A DNA stretch of 64,000 nucleotides from NCBI GenBank assembly GCA_963920705.1, contig OY987228.1, forward strand, positions 17,554,565-17,618,564, read 5' to 3'. Position numbers and translations under genes: made by a program. Below are positions 52,136 to 64,000 of the stretch, one piece after another. Under the pieces are notes generated by a model. It was not told where the DNA came from. It did not search any database and saw nothing but the letters and a program-made list of their open reading frames with translations. Position 1 is the stretch's first letter. Each line of letters opens with the position of its first letter. Origin of the DNA: Odiellus spinosus (Eukaryota > Arthropoda > Arachnida > Opiliones > Phalangiidae).

Positions 52136-52808
52136 GCCTTATTTAAAAGAATTTTTAGATATTGAAAAAATGGTGTAACAACGAGTTACTTTTAACTTTG
52201 TAAAGAAAGTTACAAATCATGAAACGTTTAAATTAAATCTCCAGTCGAGAAAAATGTGGTCCAACTAGAATTATACGATGATAGAGAAAGACTTTCTAAA
52301 CGTGAGATATTGTTAAAAAAAAATAAAAGTAAATTAACTTTCCATCGAGAAACGTGATAAAAACAAAATTTGGTTTCGAATCAATCCAGCGATGGGAGAG
52401 AGAAAAAAACAAATTGGGTAAAAAAGGGGCCTTCCAACTCACGATTGACCTCTCGGCTATACGGACCCTATATAGCTCTTGGACCAATATCTAGATCGGA
52501 CACCCCCGAAATATAACACAAAATCACGAAAACCTTCAGTGATCGGGACTAGAGAGCAGCCTATACTCTATATCTATCTTAAATTTACCTCCCCTTGAAA
52601 GATTAGTCGTGATTGATAAAAGGGCAAATTTCTAACATATTGGTCGGTAGGCTTGTAAAGGGGGTATGAAACTGAAGATCGTGTAGTTGCCTATTGTATT
52701 TCTAATCACGGCTGTAAGAATTACTTACACATATTGATTTTACATTACGCTTAAATTTTGGGCATATATAAATCGGAATTATTGGCTTAAATATTTCGGA
52801 CAATGAAC
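52136..52808. other. Non-coding; no gene recognised
   Basis: AT-rich sequence without an exon or repeat that I can define. Confidence 0.35.
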
Positions 52809-53156
52809 AAATTAGGCTTAAGAACATAACTGATAAAGAAATCCCTAAAAATTGCTTTAAACTTGAGTAAAGATAAAGAGCTCGGAATTAGGCTTAGCGA
52901 GTATAGCAGAAGCAATTCACGGATTAAATTACGCTTAGCGATTATAACAAACGTAATGTACGAATTAGGCTTAGCGATTATAACAAAAGCAAACCACTAA
53001 TTAAGCTTTAAGATTAAAAATGCATTTAACGAATTATTTTTAACGATTATAGCAAAACGCAATCCACGAATTAGGCTTAACGATTATAGCGAAGACAATC
53101 CACGAATTAGGCTTACATATTTTTGGAAAACAGATTCAAGAATTAGGCTTAGGGTT
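52809..53156 (+). repeat. 36-bp minisatellite
   Basis: AATTAGGCTT-type unit starts occur at 52886, 52927, 52963, 52999, 53032, 53069, 53105 and 53141, spacing 33-41 with a mode of 36. A degenerate start lies at 52809. The unit reads roughly AATTAGGCTTAGCGATTATA, then AGCAAAAGCAATCCACG. Copies differ by point changes and small indels. Each unit contains TTAGGC and TTAG, but the period is 36, not 6. Confidence 0.95.
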
Positions 53157-56100
53157 TTCGAGATATTCCGAGTTTTTAAAACTATTTTTGGGAAAGATTT
53201 TGTGATTCCAATGTTAATTTCTCACAGTTTAGATATTTTGAGATTTTGGCTAAAGTGTAGCAGATTTTGGCGTGTGTCTGACCCCTCGGTATTGACATTA
53301 TTTATATAAGTGTAGTGGTCTCTTAAGTATATTTTTTTATTTCAAACGTGGCGCAATCAACCGTTACGTTTTGGTCACCCTTTAGCTATCAAAAAATTTT
53401 ATATGGAAAAACCATAAAATCGGGGGATCCTTACTGTCAGATATTAGTGAGGAAACATCGGTTTAAAAATCGTGAGGGTTAAGAATATAAAAAAAATATA
53501 AAAATAGAGATTGAACGAAGATTGAACCCTTATCGCGGATTAAGAATACAATAAGGTTCGTTTCATATAAGGCCTTAACCGTAGAAAACATTCCTTAGAG
53601 AGGGCAAAATAAGGGGAGAGAATAATACATACACCTTTTTTTTTCTTAAATATTAAATTCGTAAAATTTCGTAAATCAGATTAGACTGAATAAAAACCCG
53701 CATCATGGAACAATTAATCGTTTCAAAACAAAAAAAGCTCATACGGAAATTGCAATCGGAATAAGTTTGAATTTTCCGCATTTACGAAGTTATACATCCA
53801 ATTATATTTAAGGAAACTGTGTCAGAGTTAAAACGAACCATACCTTTATAAGTATTGAAAACTCCAATTGTTTAGTGATTATATTCATCACTATGGCTAT
53901 ATCTCGACCCTTCTTTACTCGTGACCTTCTAATGGTTTCACTAACAAAGGTTAAAGCTCGCGATATTTAATTCTAAACTTTGTAAGAACAATAGGGTATT
54001 AATATAATATTACATCCTAGAATTAACATCAAGGGATTCAAGGCATAACTGCGCTATACAAGGGATAGTGCCAAGATATATTCTAAAATTTATTTGGATC
54101 AAGTAGAAAATTTTAAATGAAACAAAACCATTTTAGCGCGAAATTTAAAAGGGGGTATTCTTTCCCTAAAAATCAAACGCTAAGATCTTTTGAAATTAAC
54201 AAGTCGACAATTATATAATGTTTGATCTTGTCAGTCAAAACTGGGGAGTGTTTCCTACATGATAAAATTAATAATATGCCCAAAATTATATGAAACCATA
54301 TGGGAAGCCCAGAAAAAATATAGATTTATATTTAAAACCAAATATAATCAAATAAATATAAATTTAGTTCTATCTCCAGTCGACAGGACGTGCAAAAGCT
54401 AGGCTCCCTTTATCTTAAATACGTCAAAAATCATAGAAATATTGCGTAATCAAGCTTCGCGCAAGCTGCCAATTCGAGTTGGGTTTTACTTTATAGGTAT
54501 ATATCGAAATATAAACCCGTTTAGGATATATATAACAGAAAAAAATATCTACTATTATCAATCTTACGGAATCTGGGTACTTTTTTGCGCTATTTTTCGG
54601 TATATATCTATCTAAAGGTATGGGGAATGTATTTTTATAAGATATCAAATAGCTATTACGTGACCAGTTTATACATTTGATCACGGTACATAAAAAGAAC
54701 TTAAAGAAGAGAGTAAAAGTCAGGATCGTCTGTACGAGTATATAAAAATAAAATCAATTCCAACTTCATTTGGCAGCAGAAGCAAAGGTAAAGGATCCCG
54801 TTAAATCCAGTAAATATATTATAAAGCTAACCGGTATCCTTACTTTGTAGGTATTGCCAAATCCCCGTTAAATTGATTATAGAAGCGTCGAAACCACCCT
54901 TCCCCGAGTATATTTCATTCCATTGCTTTTTTTTACTAGCACAGGGTATTTAGATCTGTCGATAAATCCCGCTTTCTTAGCTGGTTCTCTAAGCCTATTT
55001 GATATCTTCGCCCATTGATTCTAAAAAAAAAGGGGGGGGGGGGCGGGAAGGAGTTATAGTGAGAGAAATCCGATGATTTAGTATTGTCAGCTTTCATAAT
55101 GCTTACGCCACGAGGATCAGTGGGAAGAGAAATATACATTTCTTTCTATTTCGCGGTATCTGGGATATATATACCGGTCTATAGATATTTATCGTCTCCC
55201 AAAGCGATATAAAATATCAAAAAATATACGTATTTTTTATATAGAAGAGAGAAAAATCTGATAGTTTTGGGCCATGACTGCTCAAATTCATTCAATGAAG
55301 AAAAATGGTATTGCAAAGGGAGGATGAAAGATTTCGGTGTGCAAAGAGTGATTCGCGTAATATTTGAAATATTCTGCACCCAACTAAAATTATAAAATTA
55401 AAGTAACAGAGAAACAAAAGCATAACTTTATTTTATCATTTTCGGCGGGGCCCCCAATGCCTACCTTAACCCGGACCTGTCGAAATGAACAGTTCGAAAC
55501 ACTCAACTACAAGTAGGCTTTCTTTGAAACGAAACTTTCAAAAATGTTAATAAATACTTACAATTTTTTATAAATAAAACGTTCAATCTTATAATCCCGT
55601 AAACCTTGCTTTAGCCTCCAAATTAGTAAAAAAAATATTTAATTGTTGGGAAAAACAATAAAATTAAGCCTAAATTAATTAGAATTAATAAATAAGCAAC
55701 TTCAATTTCAATTTCCCTTCAAATGTGTTATTATTTCCCAGTCACTTAGCCCCAATATTACAAAACGTAAGCTTTTGAAGTATACGTCAAACTGTTATAG
55801 TTCCGTCCTATTGCTTAGAGGCAAAATAGTAAATCGCGGGGAGCCAGAAAAACGGGTAATTACGTCACTAAGGAGCGTCTCCTTCCCAGCGCTTTTCACT
55901 CTATTTCCTTTAAAACAGTAAACGAACTAAAAGACAGGACTAAGGGGCTGTCATCTATTATATAATCGACTATGTAGTATTATGAAGCGAATACACGCGT
56001 CACGATACACTTTACAGCCTTAAAACCTCGAGCGATATAACCTATACCATATTTAAATTTTCCACCCGAAAAGAATTAACGCGCAATAAGGTAACGGTCT

Positions 56101-57121
56101 CGAAGAATTTGGCGAAAAATTAATCACGAAAACCGCCATTATATTATCGTATCTATCTAATCTATAGGGAGCCGAGCCTTATATTTTTATCACGCACGAA
56201 AGGTTTTCAAAACTAACAAAAGCCGAGGCGAAGAATTACGCAATAATTAAACTCGTAGGACGCGAAAATAGTTTCGCAAAGCGATATTGAACAGATAATA
56301 TAGAATATATCTCCAGGATAGCGAACGCGCCGAGGGAAAATTTTTGGAAGAAGAGAGACCACTAATCTGAATTAATAAGGGGGGCAATCTAAGCGAGAAA
56401 TTACGAGAAATTAAAATCGGCTCGCGTTATTTAAAATCTCCGATTTATCCCCCTGGATGAGACTAAGGTGCGCTTAATATACATAAGGGGTGGGGGCGAA
56501 ATAACCATAGGGAGAAGGTGAGGAATGATAGCCTGAGAAAGGAAGATTCGCCCCCAACCCCCACACACACACGGCCGCCGGATCGAGAGAAAATTTCTGA
56601 TAAATCTTTTAAAAGGCGTATTTTGCCAGTACAGAAGGGAATTTCAGATATTACATTTTAAAATTTAATTACTAATAACTCTGTGGAAAACTTTCCAGAG
56701 AGAAGGCGAAAGGTTAGAGGAATAAGAGGCTAATATTATAAGGGAGGGTGAGTGGGGGTTTAGGTGGTGGTACCGAGCATTTTCAAATATTAAAATTTCA
56801 CTTACGGTACATTATCAATTTTGAATAAAGAGAGGTTTCCCCTAATTTCAAAGTATAAATGATCTATGGCCCCCAGCGTACTCGACTATTCCCGCTAAAA
56901 TGAGCAACGTTTATCCTACCCACGCTTATATATTCAAAACTATACGTAAAATATATGTTACGTTCAAAATTCATCGAGATTCACCTCATTTTACGTACGT
57001 GTGTGTATTAATATATGTTTGTGTTATTCTATCGGTATAAGACGCATTCAAAAGGTAAATTGTAGTATTACAATTAACGATGGAGAAAATTAAAGTTTAT
57101 TCGCGAATATGTAGAAATTTC
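53157..57121. other. Non-coding; no gene recognised
   Basis: About 4 kb without a supported exon or TIR element. G12 follows an A run at 55023-55043. Frames near 54424, 54936 and 55179 are short and unpatterned. Confidence 0.35.
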
Positions 57122-57405
57122 TTAAAGGGAGAATGCAGCCTAACAAAAAGTTATTTTTTTATGGATTCCTTATCGTTCAAATAGTCCTAATACAACAGTA
57201 AAAAAAATTATTAACAAATATTAAACTAGAAATAAATTTAAAACTTATCCGAAAAATAGGCTTAGCAGGATTCATGGGGAGCTCAGGTGATCTCCATGAA
57301 TCCAGCCAAGCCTATTTTCCGGATAAGTTTTAAATTTATTTCTAGTTTAATATTTGTTTAATTATTTTTTTTTTTTACTGTTTTTATATTGGTTGAAAAT
57401 TGAAC
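57122..57405. mobile_element. Decayed foldback element related to 36857-37296
   Basis: TTAA then AGGGAGAATGCAGCCTAAC at the left. The arms share TAGAAATAAATTTAAAAC and AATAGGCTTAGC with the foldback at 36857 and meet around a short centre (GGAGCTCAGGTGATCTCC) near 57279-57296. The right outer end has diverged and its CCCT|TTAA is not recognisable. The long core of the other copy is absent. Confidence 0.75.
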
Positions 57406-60076
57406 CCTATAATTAGTAACATTTAAACTAAAAACAGGGGTGGGATTCTGTTATATATGTATATTTGTAGAAAACAGATACACGAAAAAAAATGGGGAGG
57501 GGGGTCAGTCTCTCGGGGGTCTGAATAAGGGGTCGATGAGGTTAGCCCCGATAATACGGCGCCGTTTTCCAGGCTCAGAAACAATCGAGCCATTTGTTTT
57601 GGACCAAAAAGGGGGGGAAGAAGGGGTAGGGAAACAGTATCAAAATCTCTAGAGCCGTACGTATATATCGAGCGAGGGATTCTTCTAGACTTCTATACTC
57701 TAAAGAGTAAAGCTATACGAGCAAAACTAAAAGGGCACATATCCCTTTTTCTTGGCCCCGCGTTGCGAGCGATTCTTATCGGATCTTGAGCAATATGGAT
57801 TTTAACTTCGGACCAATCCTTACATACGGTACGAAACAAAAATGGAAGGAGATTTAAAGCGGGCTAAAACAAAAAGGGAGGGATATGAAAAATTAAGCAA
57901 CGTTACGCGCCACTCTTAATATATAAGGGCTTACAGCCGTTCAAAAACAGCCAAAATTCCCCACGAGATTTGGATCAGGGTCGCGAGATTTAAGGAATAA
58001 TAGCCAATTGAGCTATTTTGACAACAAATTTTGACAGTTAAGGCCTATATAGAAGTAATATCAAAACATATCACAAGTTATATGTACATAAAAATGGGCC
58101 ATTTATAAAATATTTTAGGGGGTCCATTGCATCTCTTTAAGCCCCCCCCCCCCTCCCAATCTACCACGGCTACATGTACTAAATCGATTAGTTATCTGAG
58201 AACGTATTAACTTTATCAAAGTCTAAAATCAGTTACGTAATCCATAATCGGGGTATAGAGATTTTTCGAAACTTATTAAAATTAATTTAATATTCAGTCA
58301 TATCGGTGGATATTTGACTATAACATATTATAATATTTAATTATCTTTGATATTTTTTCTTCATATTGCACCTCGGTTGCTTCTATGGCTACCGTAATTA
58401 ATTAAATCGAATATATCACAAACGTGAATCCCTATACTCGCTGTATATAGGAAAACACTAACCCCCTTTGACCGGAAGTTCTAACTACGTGTTTCGTTTC
58501 GTTAAACGCTGGTCATAAGGATTAAGAATATATCTACTCCCCTCCTCAAGCTTTACGATACTATACAAACAATAACGCCGATTCTTCATCAAGACAGCGT
58601 GCGGCTCTTCCCGCTTGGTGGGATTAAGACAAACCCATATGAAGACCCACCAAGAGTTCCGCAATTAAAAAGGAAAAAAAAAAACAGAAGAAAGAAAAAA
58701 TGGGGGGAATACCGCCACGTACTATAGGAGGAGCTGGACGAAAGCTCACCGAGAGGAGCGTACACTTTTATTAAATATAAGATTAACTCTAGTTGCGTAA
58801 GTAAGCCGCTTTGTTAAAGAGCTAATAAAATGGGGAATATAAGTTGTATAAAACAATAACTTTAACATAACTATAATGACATCACCTTACTCGAGATTGT
58901 AAGGTTTGTTGATTTGGTTAGGTTGGGCAATTTAAGTTGATGTATGAAAGTCGGATAAAATAATTTGGTCAAATTAGATTCAGGAAAGTTGAGCAAAATT
59001 AATTTGGACAAAAAAGGATTTTTGAAGTTGGAGCAAGGTTTGGTAAAAGTAGTAGGAAATTTTGAAAGTTGGTTCATGCAGTTGGGAAAGATTTGCATTT
59101 TTGATTTGCAAGCGTAATTTGGGGAAATAAGGAAAAGGTTTGCAGATTTAATTTTCAAGTGTAATTTGGGCAATTTAGATGAATGGATCAAAATTGGGCA
59201 AGGTTTGACAAATTTAGTTTACCAACAGAATTAGGGCAAGCTATAATTATGACCTCAAAAAATAGTTTTTAAAGTTTCATTGAGTTTTTGTTGCAATTAA
59301 AAATAAGTGGTCCTTAGTTCATTTTGAACATATAATAACTATACTTAATTGTTATCCTATTTCAATACCCCTTTAAAATCTATAGGTCGCGAGTATCGGC
59401 GCCCAAGTCACGGGTATATAGGGTGGATAACTATACGCCTTTTTTCCCCAAAACCCGTTCGCGGGGTATCATTGAATAAACGAAAACTGGAGTGTTACGA
59501 GTAACAAAAAAAATGACAGAAAAAAACCACCCCCCGTAAGCATTACGTTCTATTAATTATTTTACCGCGGACAGAATTTAGTTATAATACCACTGACGCG
59601 TGGGGCTATTAAAAGGAATATTTCAGCGCCCTAAGGGTGGATAAATATATAAATATTTCATTTTAAAAGTGCATTAGAGGAGATGCTCGCGTTAAAGATG
59701 TTTAAAAGTGCTTTATAATACACGGTAAATGGCTTTATCGCCAGTAACCACTAACTAAAACGAGAGGGGGGTGGGGGTTATAAAAAACTGTACGTATATA
59801 ATTTTGACGAAATCATGGGAGGGTCACTTTGGTACGGTTGGATGAAGATGGGCTGGCCACACTACTATGTCATAAACGAAGCTCTTTACTAGTTTTACGG
59901 TGGGCTAGTAGGGTTCTTCCCTTTATACAGTCTAATCCAAGGTGAATATTCAGTGAGTCCAAACTTAATCTACATAAAACTATATCAAAATAAAACAAAT
60001 ATATGAAAAATAAAAAAAAATACAAGGGAACCAAGCTTTGCACTTGCTTAGAACTGAAATGTATTCGGTTCACAAT
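57406..60076. other. Non-coding; C run and a degenerate repeat, no gene recognised
   Basis: C12 is at 58142-58153. The degenerate segment at 58900-59230 is listed separately. A CCCCT|TTAA word near 59368 has no visible partner. Confidence 0.35.
58900..59230 (+). repeat. Degenerate G/T-rich repeat region
   Basis: Words such as TTGGGCAATTTA, GCAAGGTTTGG, AATTTGG and GAAAGTTG recur at irregular spacing over 330 bases, as in a decayed tandem array with units of about 30-40 bases. The minus-strand open frame across it (Pro/Asn/Leu/Lys-rich, repetitive) is a by-product. Similar composition occurs near 2040-2170. Confidence 0.5.
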
Positions 60077-60264
60077 AGTTACGTTCACACTAAAACACGT
60101 ATCCCAATCGATTTAAATCGATATAATTAAAAGGATAAATTTAAATTTCTATGAATCATTTTAAGCGCCACAGATTCACTTATTATCTTCATAAACTAAT
60201 TTATTATAGTTTCATCTGTAGGCTGTTGACGCCGAAATCGGTTTAAAAGTGGTTCCCGAAGCAA
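60077..60264 (+). mobile_element. AGCYRCG-end TIR element, diverged copy truncated at right
   Basis: Begins AGTTACGTTCACACTA and contains the family's interior (AATCATTTTAAGCGCC; GTTCCCGAAGCA) up to GTTCCCGAAGCAA. There it abuts the left end of the next copy, so its right third is missing. Confidence 0.65.
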
Positions 60265-60265
60265 T

Positions 60266-60507
60266 AGCTACGGTCATACTAGCATTTCTTAATCGATTTG
60301 AAACGGTAAAAATCAAACAAATATTCAAATGTGTTCACACTTTATAGTTATAAATCGATTTATTCTAACTTCATCTATCGGTTATTGAAACCGAATCGGT
60401 ATGAAACTGGTTACCGAAACAGTTTCGAGAAAACGAATCAAATCGATTCCAGTAAATGGTTTCACGTTCACCGTGAATCGACTCCAAGTTCTGGTATGAA
60501 TGCGGCT
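60266..60507 (+). mobile_element. AGCYRCG-end TIR element, copy with both ends
   Basis: The left end is AGCTACGGTCATACTA and the right end, in reverse complement, AGCCGCATTCATACCA. The element is 242 bases, somewhat deleted relative to 31103-31395. It sits head-to-tail after the diverged copy at 60077, either by insertion into it or by tandem arrangement. The plus-strand open frame across its right part is not a gene. Confidence 0.75.
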
Positions 60508-63127
60508 TTAATATTTCGTGAAAGTTTTGTTTTAAAATATTTTGAAGATGGCGATTATAAAATATTTATTTCTACGAAAAATGTATCTTTTAATGAAAAA
60601 GCTACTCTAAATTTCATTTGAAACTCATAAAAAATCCGTGACAATCTTACTTGAAATCAAGTAAAGTTCAAATCACTATACCGAAGCTACTGTTTAATAA
60701 AAATTGCCGTTTTTATCTTATATCAGAAATAACTGGGGTTTGGCTTTGAATGTGGTAACAACATTAGGTGACAATTTTTATATGTATATAAACATGAATA
60801 GAATCGGGCAAGCCACACAAATTTCACTTTCATAATATATATATTGTACACAGAGGGAAGGGGAATTGTGGGAGTAATTTTTAATGCGAAAATTTACGCG
60901 GATACGCCCGTCTCTTTACCAAAACTTTTCTCCATTTAATTCGAACGTTTTACCCGAGTAAGTAGTACCATTTGCGGGGAAATTTTCAGTTTTCTAAAGT
61001 TGAATATTATCTTTACGACCGCGCGGTGTCATTGGACGATTTGAGACGATTCTATTGTGTTTTAATATTCGTTTAATTCGTTTAAATAGGGGTGTTAAAT
61101 CTAAACATTTAACGGCGGGCGTTGTTAATATTAAATCTAACCAGTTTTCTACACGAACATATTATACAACAATTTTATCTTAAATTTTATTTTTCAAAGA
61201 TTTCGTTTTCCCATTCTAAGCGTCACACAGTCTCCTCACGTAATTGTTTATTTTATTTTTTTTTTACTTAAAAGGTGAATGTTTCAAAAGCAAATATTTA
61301 GGAGGAATTGTCCTCATTATGATACGGTTGTTAGTTGGGAATTTTTTTTTTATTTTCATTCTAACTTCTTAAGTGTCAAAAATGTTTCCATATACGAAAC
61401 GAGATAAAAAATGACTCGCGAAAAAACCTATAGAATTTACATCTCGTGACTTGTCCAATCGTCCTCTGTTCTTAATATAGTATAAATAAATACTGGGTGT
61501 TGCTGAAGGGAAGGGTTTTACTGGATTCTATTGGTGATTTTCCCCCCCCAGTTCATAGTGGGAGACAAAGGAATCAATGAGTTAAAACAATCGCTTATTT
61601 TTATACATACGTTTTGATTTCTGATAAGATAGAGGAAAGCTAGCCTTGAATTGTATTGAGATTTGAATCATATTTCGACTTCAAAAATGAATTTAAGTGG
61701 AAGTAGCGCGATTAATTTTGTACTTTATTTATGCAAAATTATGTTAGTTTTTCAGCTGGTTCTTTAGACCAATAGAAAGTGATGTAGAGGCTAAGAGATA
61801 ATCCTGTATGTAATCTTAATAGTTCCTATATATTATTGAACGGATTAAGGCGTTTCTTTTGTTCCACTCTCCATTTCAGGAAAAGGTGCGACAGGTTTAA
61901 CTATTAGGTTCTATTAACCCTTTAAAGGTTTAGGAGTGGGAGGACACTACTAAAATTCGTGATCAGTTCACCTATGAGATTTTATCCGAATGTGGGGAAA
62001 AAAAATTCCGTTTGTTTGTGTTGATCTTAAGCTTTTTTTCTTTCGTATTTTTCTTTATTTCTCAAACGACACGAAAATGTTATTTCTTTTTGACAAATGT
62101 ACATTATAATATTAGACAGAAAACTAACGTCGTATTTCAGCCGAGAAAATCGTGACAGGGTTATTATTTAAAAGTATTTTTTTCTTGGGATTAAATTAAT
62201 CTTAAATATAATATAAATAATAACGAGGTACCGCGAGATCATGTGTATAATTTTATATAGGACCTGTTTAATACTACATATGAATTTAATAGTTTTTGAT
62301 TTGAAATTTAGATTTCTTCGTACGAATTGCGAACAATAACCGTAATAAATTTGTTATCACCATATAATTTAAGCGAGTCTGTCTACGAGATTTGTCGAGG
62401 ACGAAGAGTTGGGTATTTGAAAGAATTGTTCTGAATTGGAACATATTTCAACAACAGTAAAAATTAATATTTTATAATCGCCATCTAAGAACTTTTTATC
62501 CCAAGATTTCCCACAGTAATTGGAACTAAGTAGGCGATGCTAATATTGCGCCGAAAAACGACTCTCCTCTCTCTTTCGCGAAACGAAGGAGCGTGTCTCG
62601 CCCGGCCGTCGCGATTTTAAGTCTGATTTACTCTAAAAAGAAGACACTAGGCACGGCCGCCAAATTTTGGAATACGTAGGGTGAAACTATCTACAGGGAA
62701 AATCGGACTCACTTCATTGTCACCCGCAGTATGTCGTCTTATAACCTTGAAGGATGACTTGCGCTATTATTTATATTTACTGTGCATGTGGAATTTATTT
62801 AGGGTTTCAAATATAAGCGTGCCGTTTAGGGGTAAAATATTCTATAATCATAATTTTCAAAATACTAAGAAAAGGGGGAAAAAAAACAGGTTAACCCTTT
62901 TTACACGCTGATGTTACGTGGGTTGGGTCTATAGCCAGTATAAATCCTTTCCTACTACTCAATTAAAATTGAGATCTTAAGAGTATAATTTCTACCAACA
63001 AAGAGTTTAAACCCGTATATTAATTGATAATAAAATAATACCCAAAATTAATGGGTACCTGTAAGAAACTTTTTAATAATTACACGGTTTCGATACAGCT
63101 AGAGCCCTGCAAATACAGCCACCAGAC
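60508..63127. other. Non-coding; no gene recognised
   Basis: AT-rich sequence with a run of eight C near 61532-61539. No exon or element was recognised. Confidence 0.35.
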
Positions 63128-63375
63128 GCAATTCTGCGTGACGCTATCGAATCTATCATAAATTGTTGCAAGTGACGATGACATTCAAAAGTTTTGAAAT
63201 CAAATTAAATTATACTTTTAATTAAAACATTTCTGATAAGTCATTGATGACATTGTAATTGCAAATTATTGTAAATTAATAAGGAAAAATGACTTTCTAC
63301 AGTGCGTAAAAATTGTGTACGACGCTATCGAATAAATTATAAAATTTTACAAATGCCGATGGCATTCTTTTGAAA
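63128..63375 (+). repeat. Two-copy local repeat, about 181-bp period
   Basis: GACGCTATCGAAT...ATAAA...TT...CAA..GACGATGACATTC near 63140-63190 recurs at 63311-63373 as GACGCTATCGAAT...GCCGATGGCATTC. Similarity is about 70-80 percent by eye over 60 bases. Confidence 0.6.
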
Positions 63376-63750
63376 ACTAATTAAAAACTCTTCTAGAATG
63401 GAAAAAAAAGCTTGACTTTAATTAATAATTACTAGCTATAAAATTTTAACGCCATGAAAAATGCAAAGTTTGCTCTAAAACTTAAATATCGACTTAAATA
63501 CGATCATTATTTGAAGAAACTTGTCACATTCACTTCATAGTTTCTTCAATAGCGAGATTAATTTTTATAATAATTTTTTTAATACGAGATATTTCGTATA
63601 TAAAAATAAATATATTCGAGCAAGATTCAAGGTTATAATTGTGGCATAAGTTTTAAGCGATCACCGATGAAAAAAAAAATGTTGAAAGGGGCTTGGTTTG
63701 GCGGTGGCCGGCGCTCGCCTTAAGGAGTGGCCCTTCTCTCTCGATTGCAG

Positions 63751-63800
63751 CCGCCACAGCGTCTTCATCATCGGCCTATCAACCCGGATCCAAATATTAG
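63751..63800 (+). CDS. Possible terminal exon, weak
   Basis: A good acceptor (pyrimidine-rich stretch, then GATTGCAG at 63743-63750) is followed by a GC-rich segment. Read in phase 2 (two bases, then codons) it gives ATASSSSAYQPGSKY and a TAG at 63798-63800, a plausible C-terminal end for a gene on the plus strand whose earlier exons would lie to the left. Two other frames are also open here, including one on the minus strand (from ATG at about 63770), and no upstream donor was linked to it. Confidence 0.2.
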
Positions 63801-64000
63801 AAAACCGATTTCAACGCTCCGAGCGTAGATATGGAAAATTTTACTTCTTTTATAACCGAACTTAAAGATTAGCGCGAAAATGGGGGGAAAGAAGAAAAAA
63901 AATCTATCGGTATATAGGAAAAAATATATATATAATCGCATCAATCAGGTATTAGTAACCTGGGAAATTGTGCCCCCGGAGAAAACCGCAACATTTTTTT
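63801..64000. other. Non-coding window edge
   Basis: AT-rich with a short TA tract near 63926-63935; nothing recognised. Confidence 0.35.

Noticed and set aside
52886-53156. TTAGGC in the minisatellite as an interstitial nematode-type telomere repeat
   Set aside because: Each 36-base unit carries only one TTAGGC plus a TTAG; there is no 6-base periodicity.

Overview
This window is AT-rich, gene-poor DNA from a multicellular eukaryote. Homopolymer and (TA)n, (GA)n and (GAA)n tracts are frequent, and many short terminal-inverted-repeat (TIR) elements are present. There are no bacterial-style operons and no long open frames: the longest ATG-initiated frame has 143 codons and resembles nothing I know. 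A THAP-type zinc-finger exon points to an animal. CpG looks common rather than depleted, and together with AT richness and abundant MITE-like elements this suggests an invertebrate, most plausibly an arthropod (perhaps an insect). The taxon is an inference and was not tested by any search.

Protein-coding content is minimal. The one convincing coding feature is a 64-codon first exon of a THAP-domain protein on the minus strand (1417-1608). It ends at a consensus splice donor just before the expected zinc-ligand His, so the rest of the gene runs leftwards and off the window. Other frames are weak candidates only: a short acidic frame at 1274-1420, open segments at 16726-17109, 21854-22087 and 22438-22620 (the last with a cadherin-like spacing pattern), and a possible terminal exon at 63751-63800. 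No tRNA, rRNA or CRISPR was recognised.

The main content is mobile DNA and repeats. (1) A set of TTAA-flanked elements whose ends read TTAA|AGGG...CCCT|TTAA: 14745-15331, 36857-37296 (an almost complete foldback), 39420-39911, 47640-47888 and 48337-48780, plus a decayed foldback copy at 57122-57405. (2) A pair of ~340-bp elements in opposite orientation (8850-9196 and 28410-28744) with a 7-bp target duplication. (3) Five copies of a ~240-290-bp element with ends like AGCYRCGKTCRYACTA (25949, 31103, 32210, 60077, 60266); one copy is joined to a perfect 50-bp-arm palindrome at 32102-32209. (4) A ~230-bp inverted-repeat family containing GCCGTTAGAGGACGCT (15797, 18351, 35796). (5) Weaker candidates with CAGGGTG or AAGGTGCGTTCAGA ends. 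(6) A 36-bp minisatellite (52809-53156), other local duplications, and a polyadenylated retroposon-like 3' end (29335-29384).

Between these lie intergenic or intronic stretches in which I see only simple repeats and a few possible promoter motifs (13646, 41146, 46140 and a CCAAT/CRE-like cluster at 46877-47135). The window is best read as a repeat-rich interval or very large intron, with the edge of a THAP gene at its left end.
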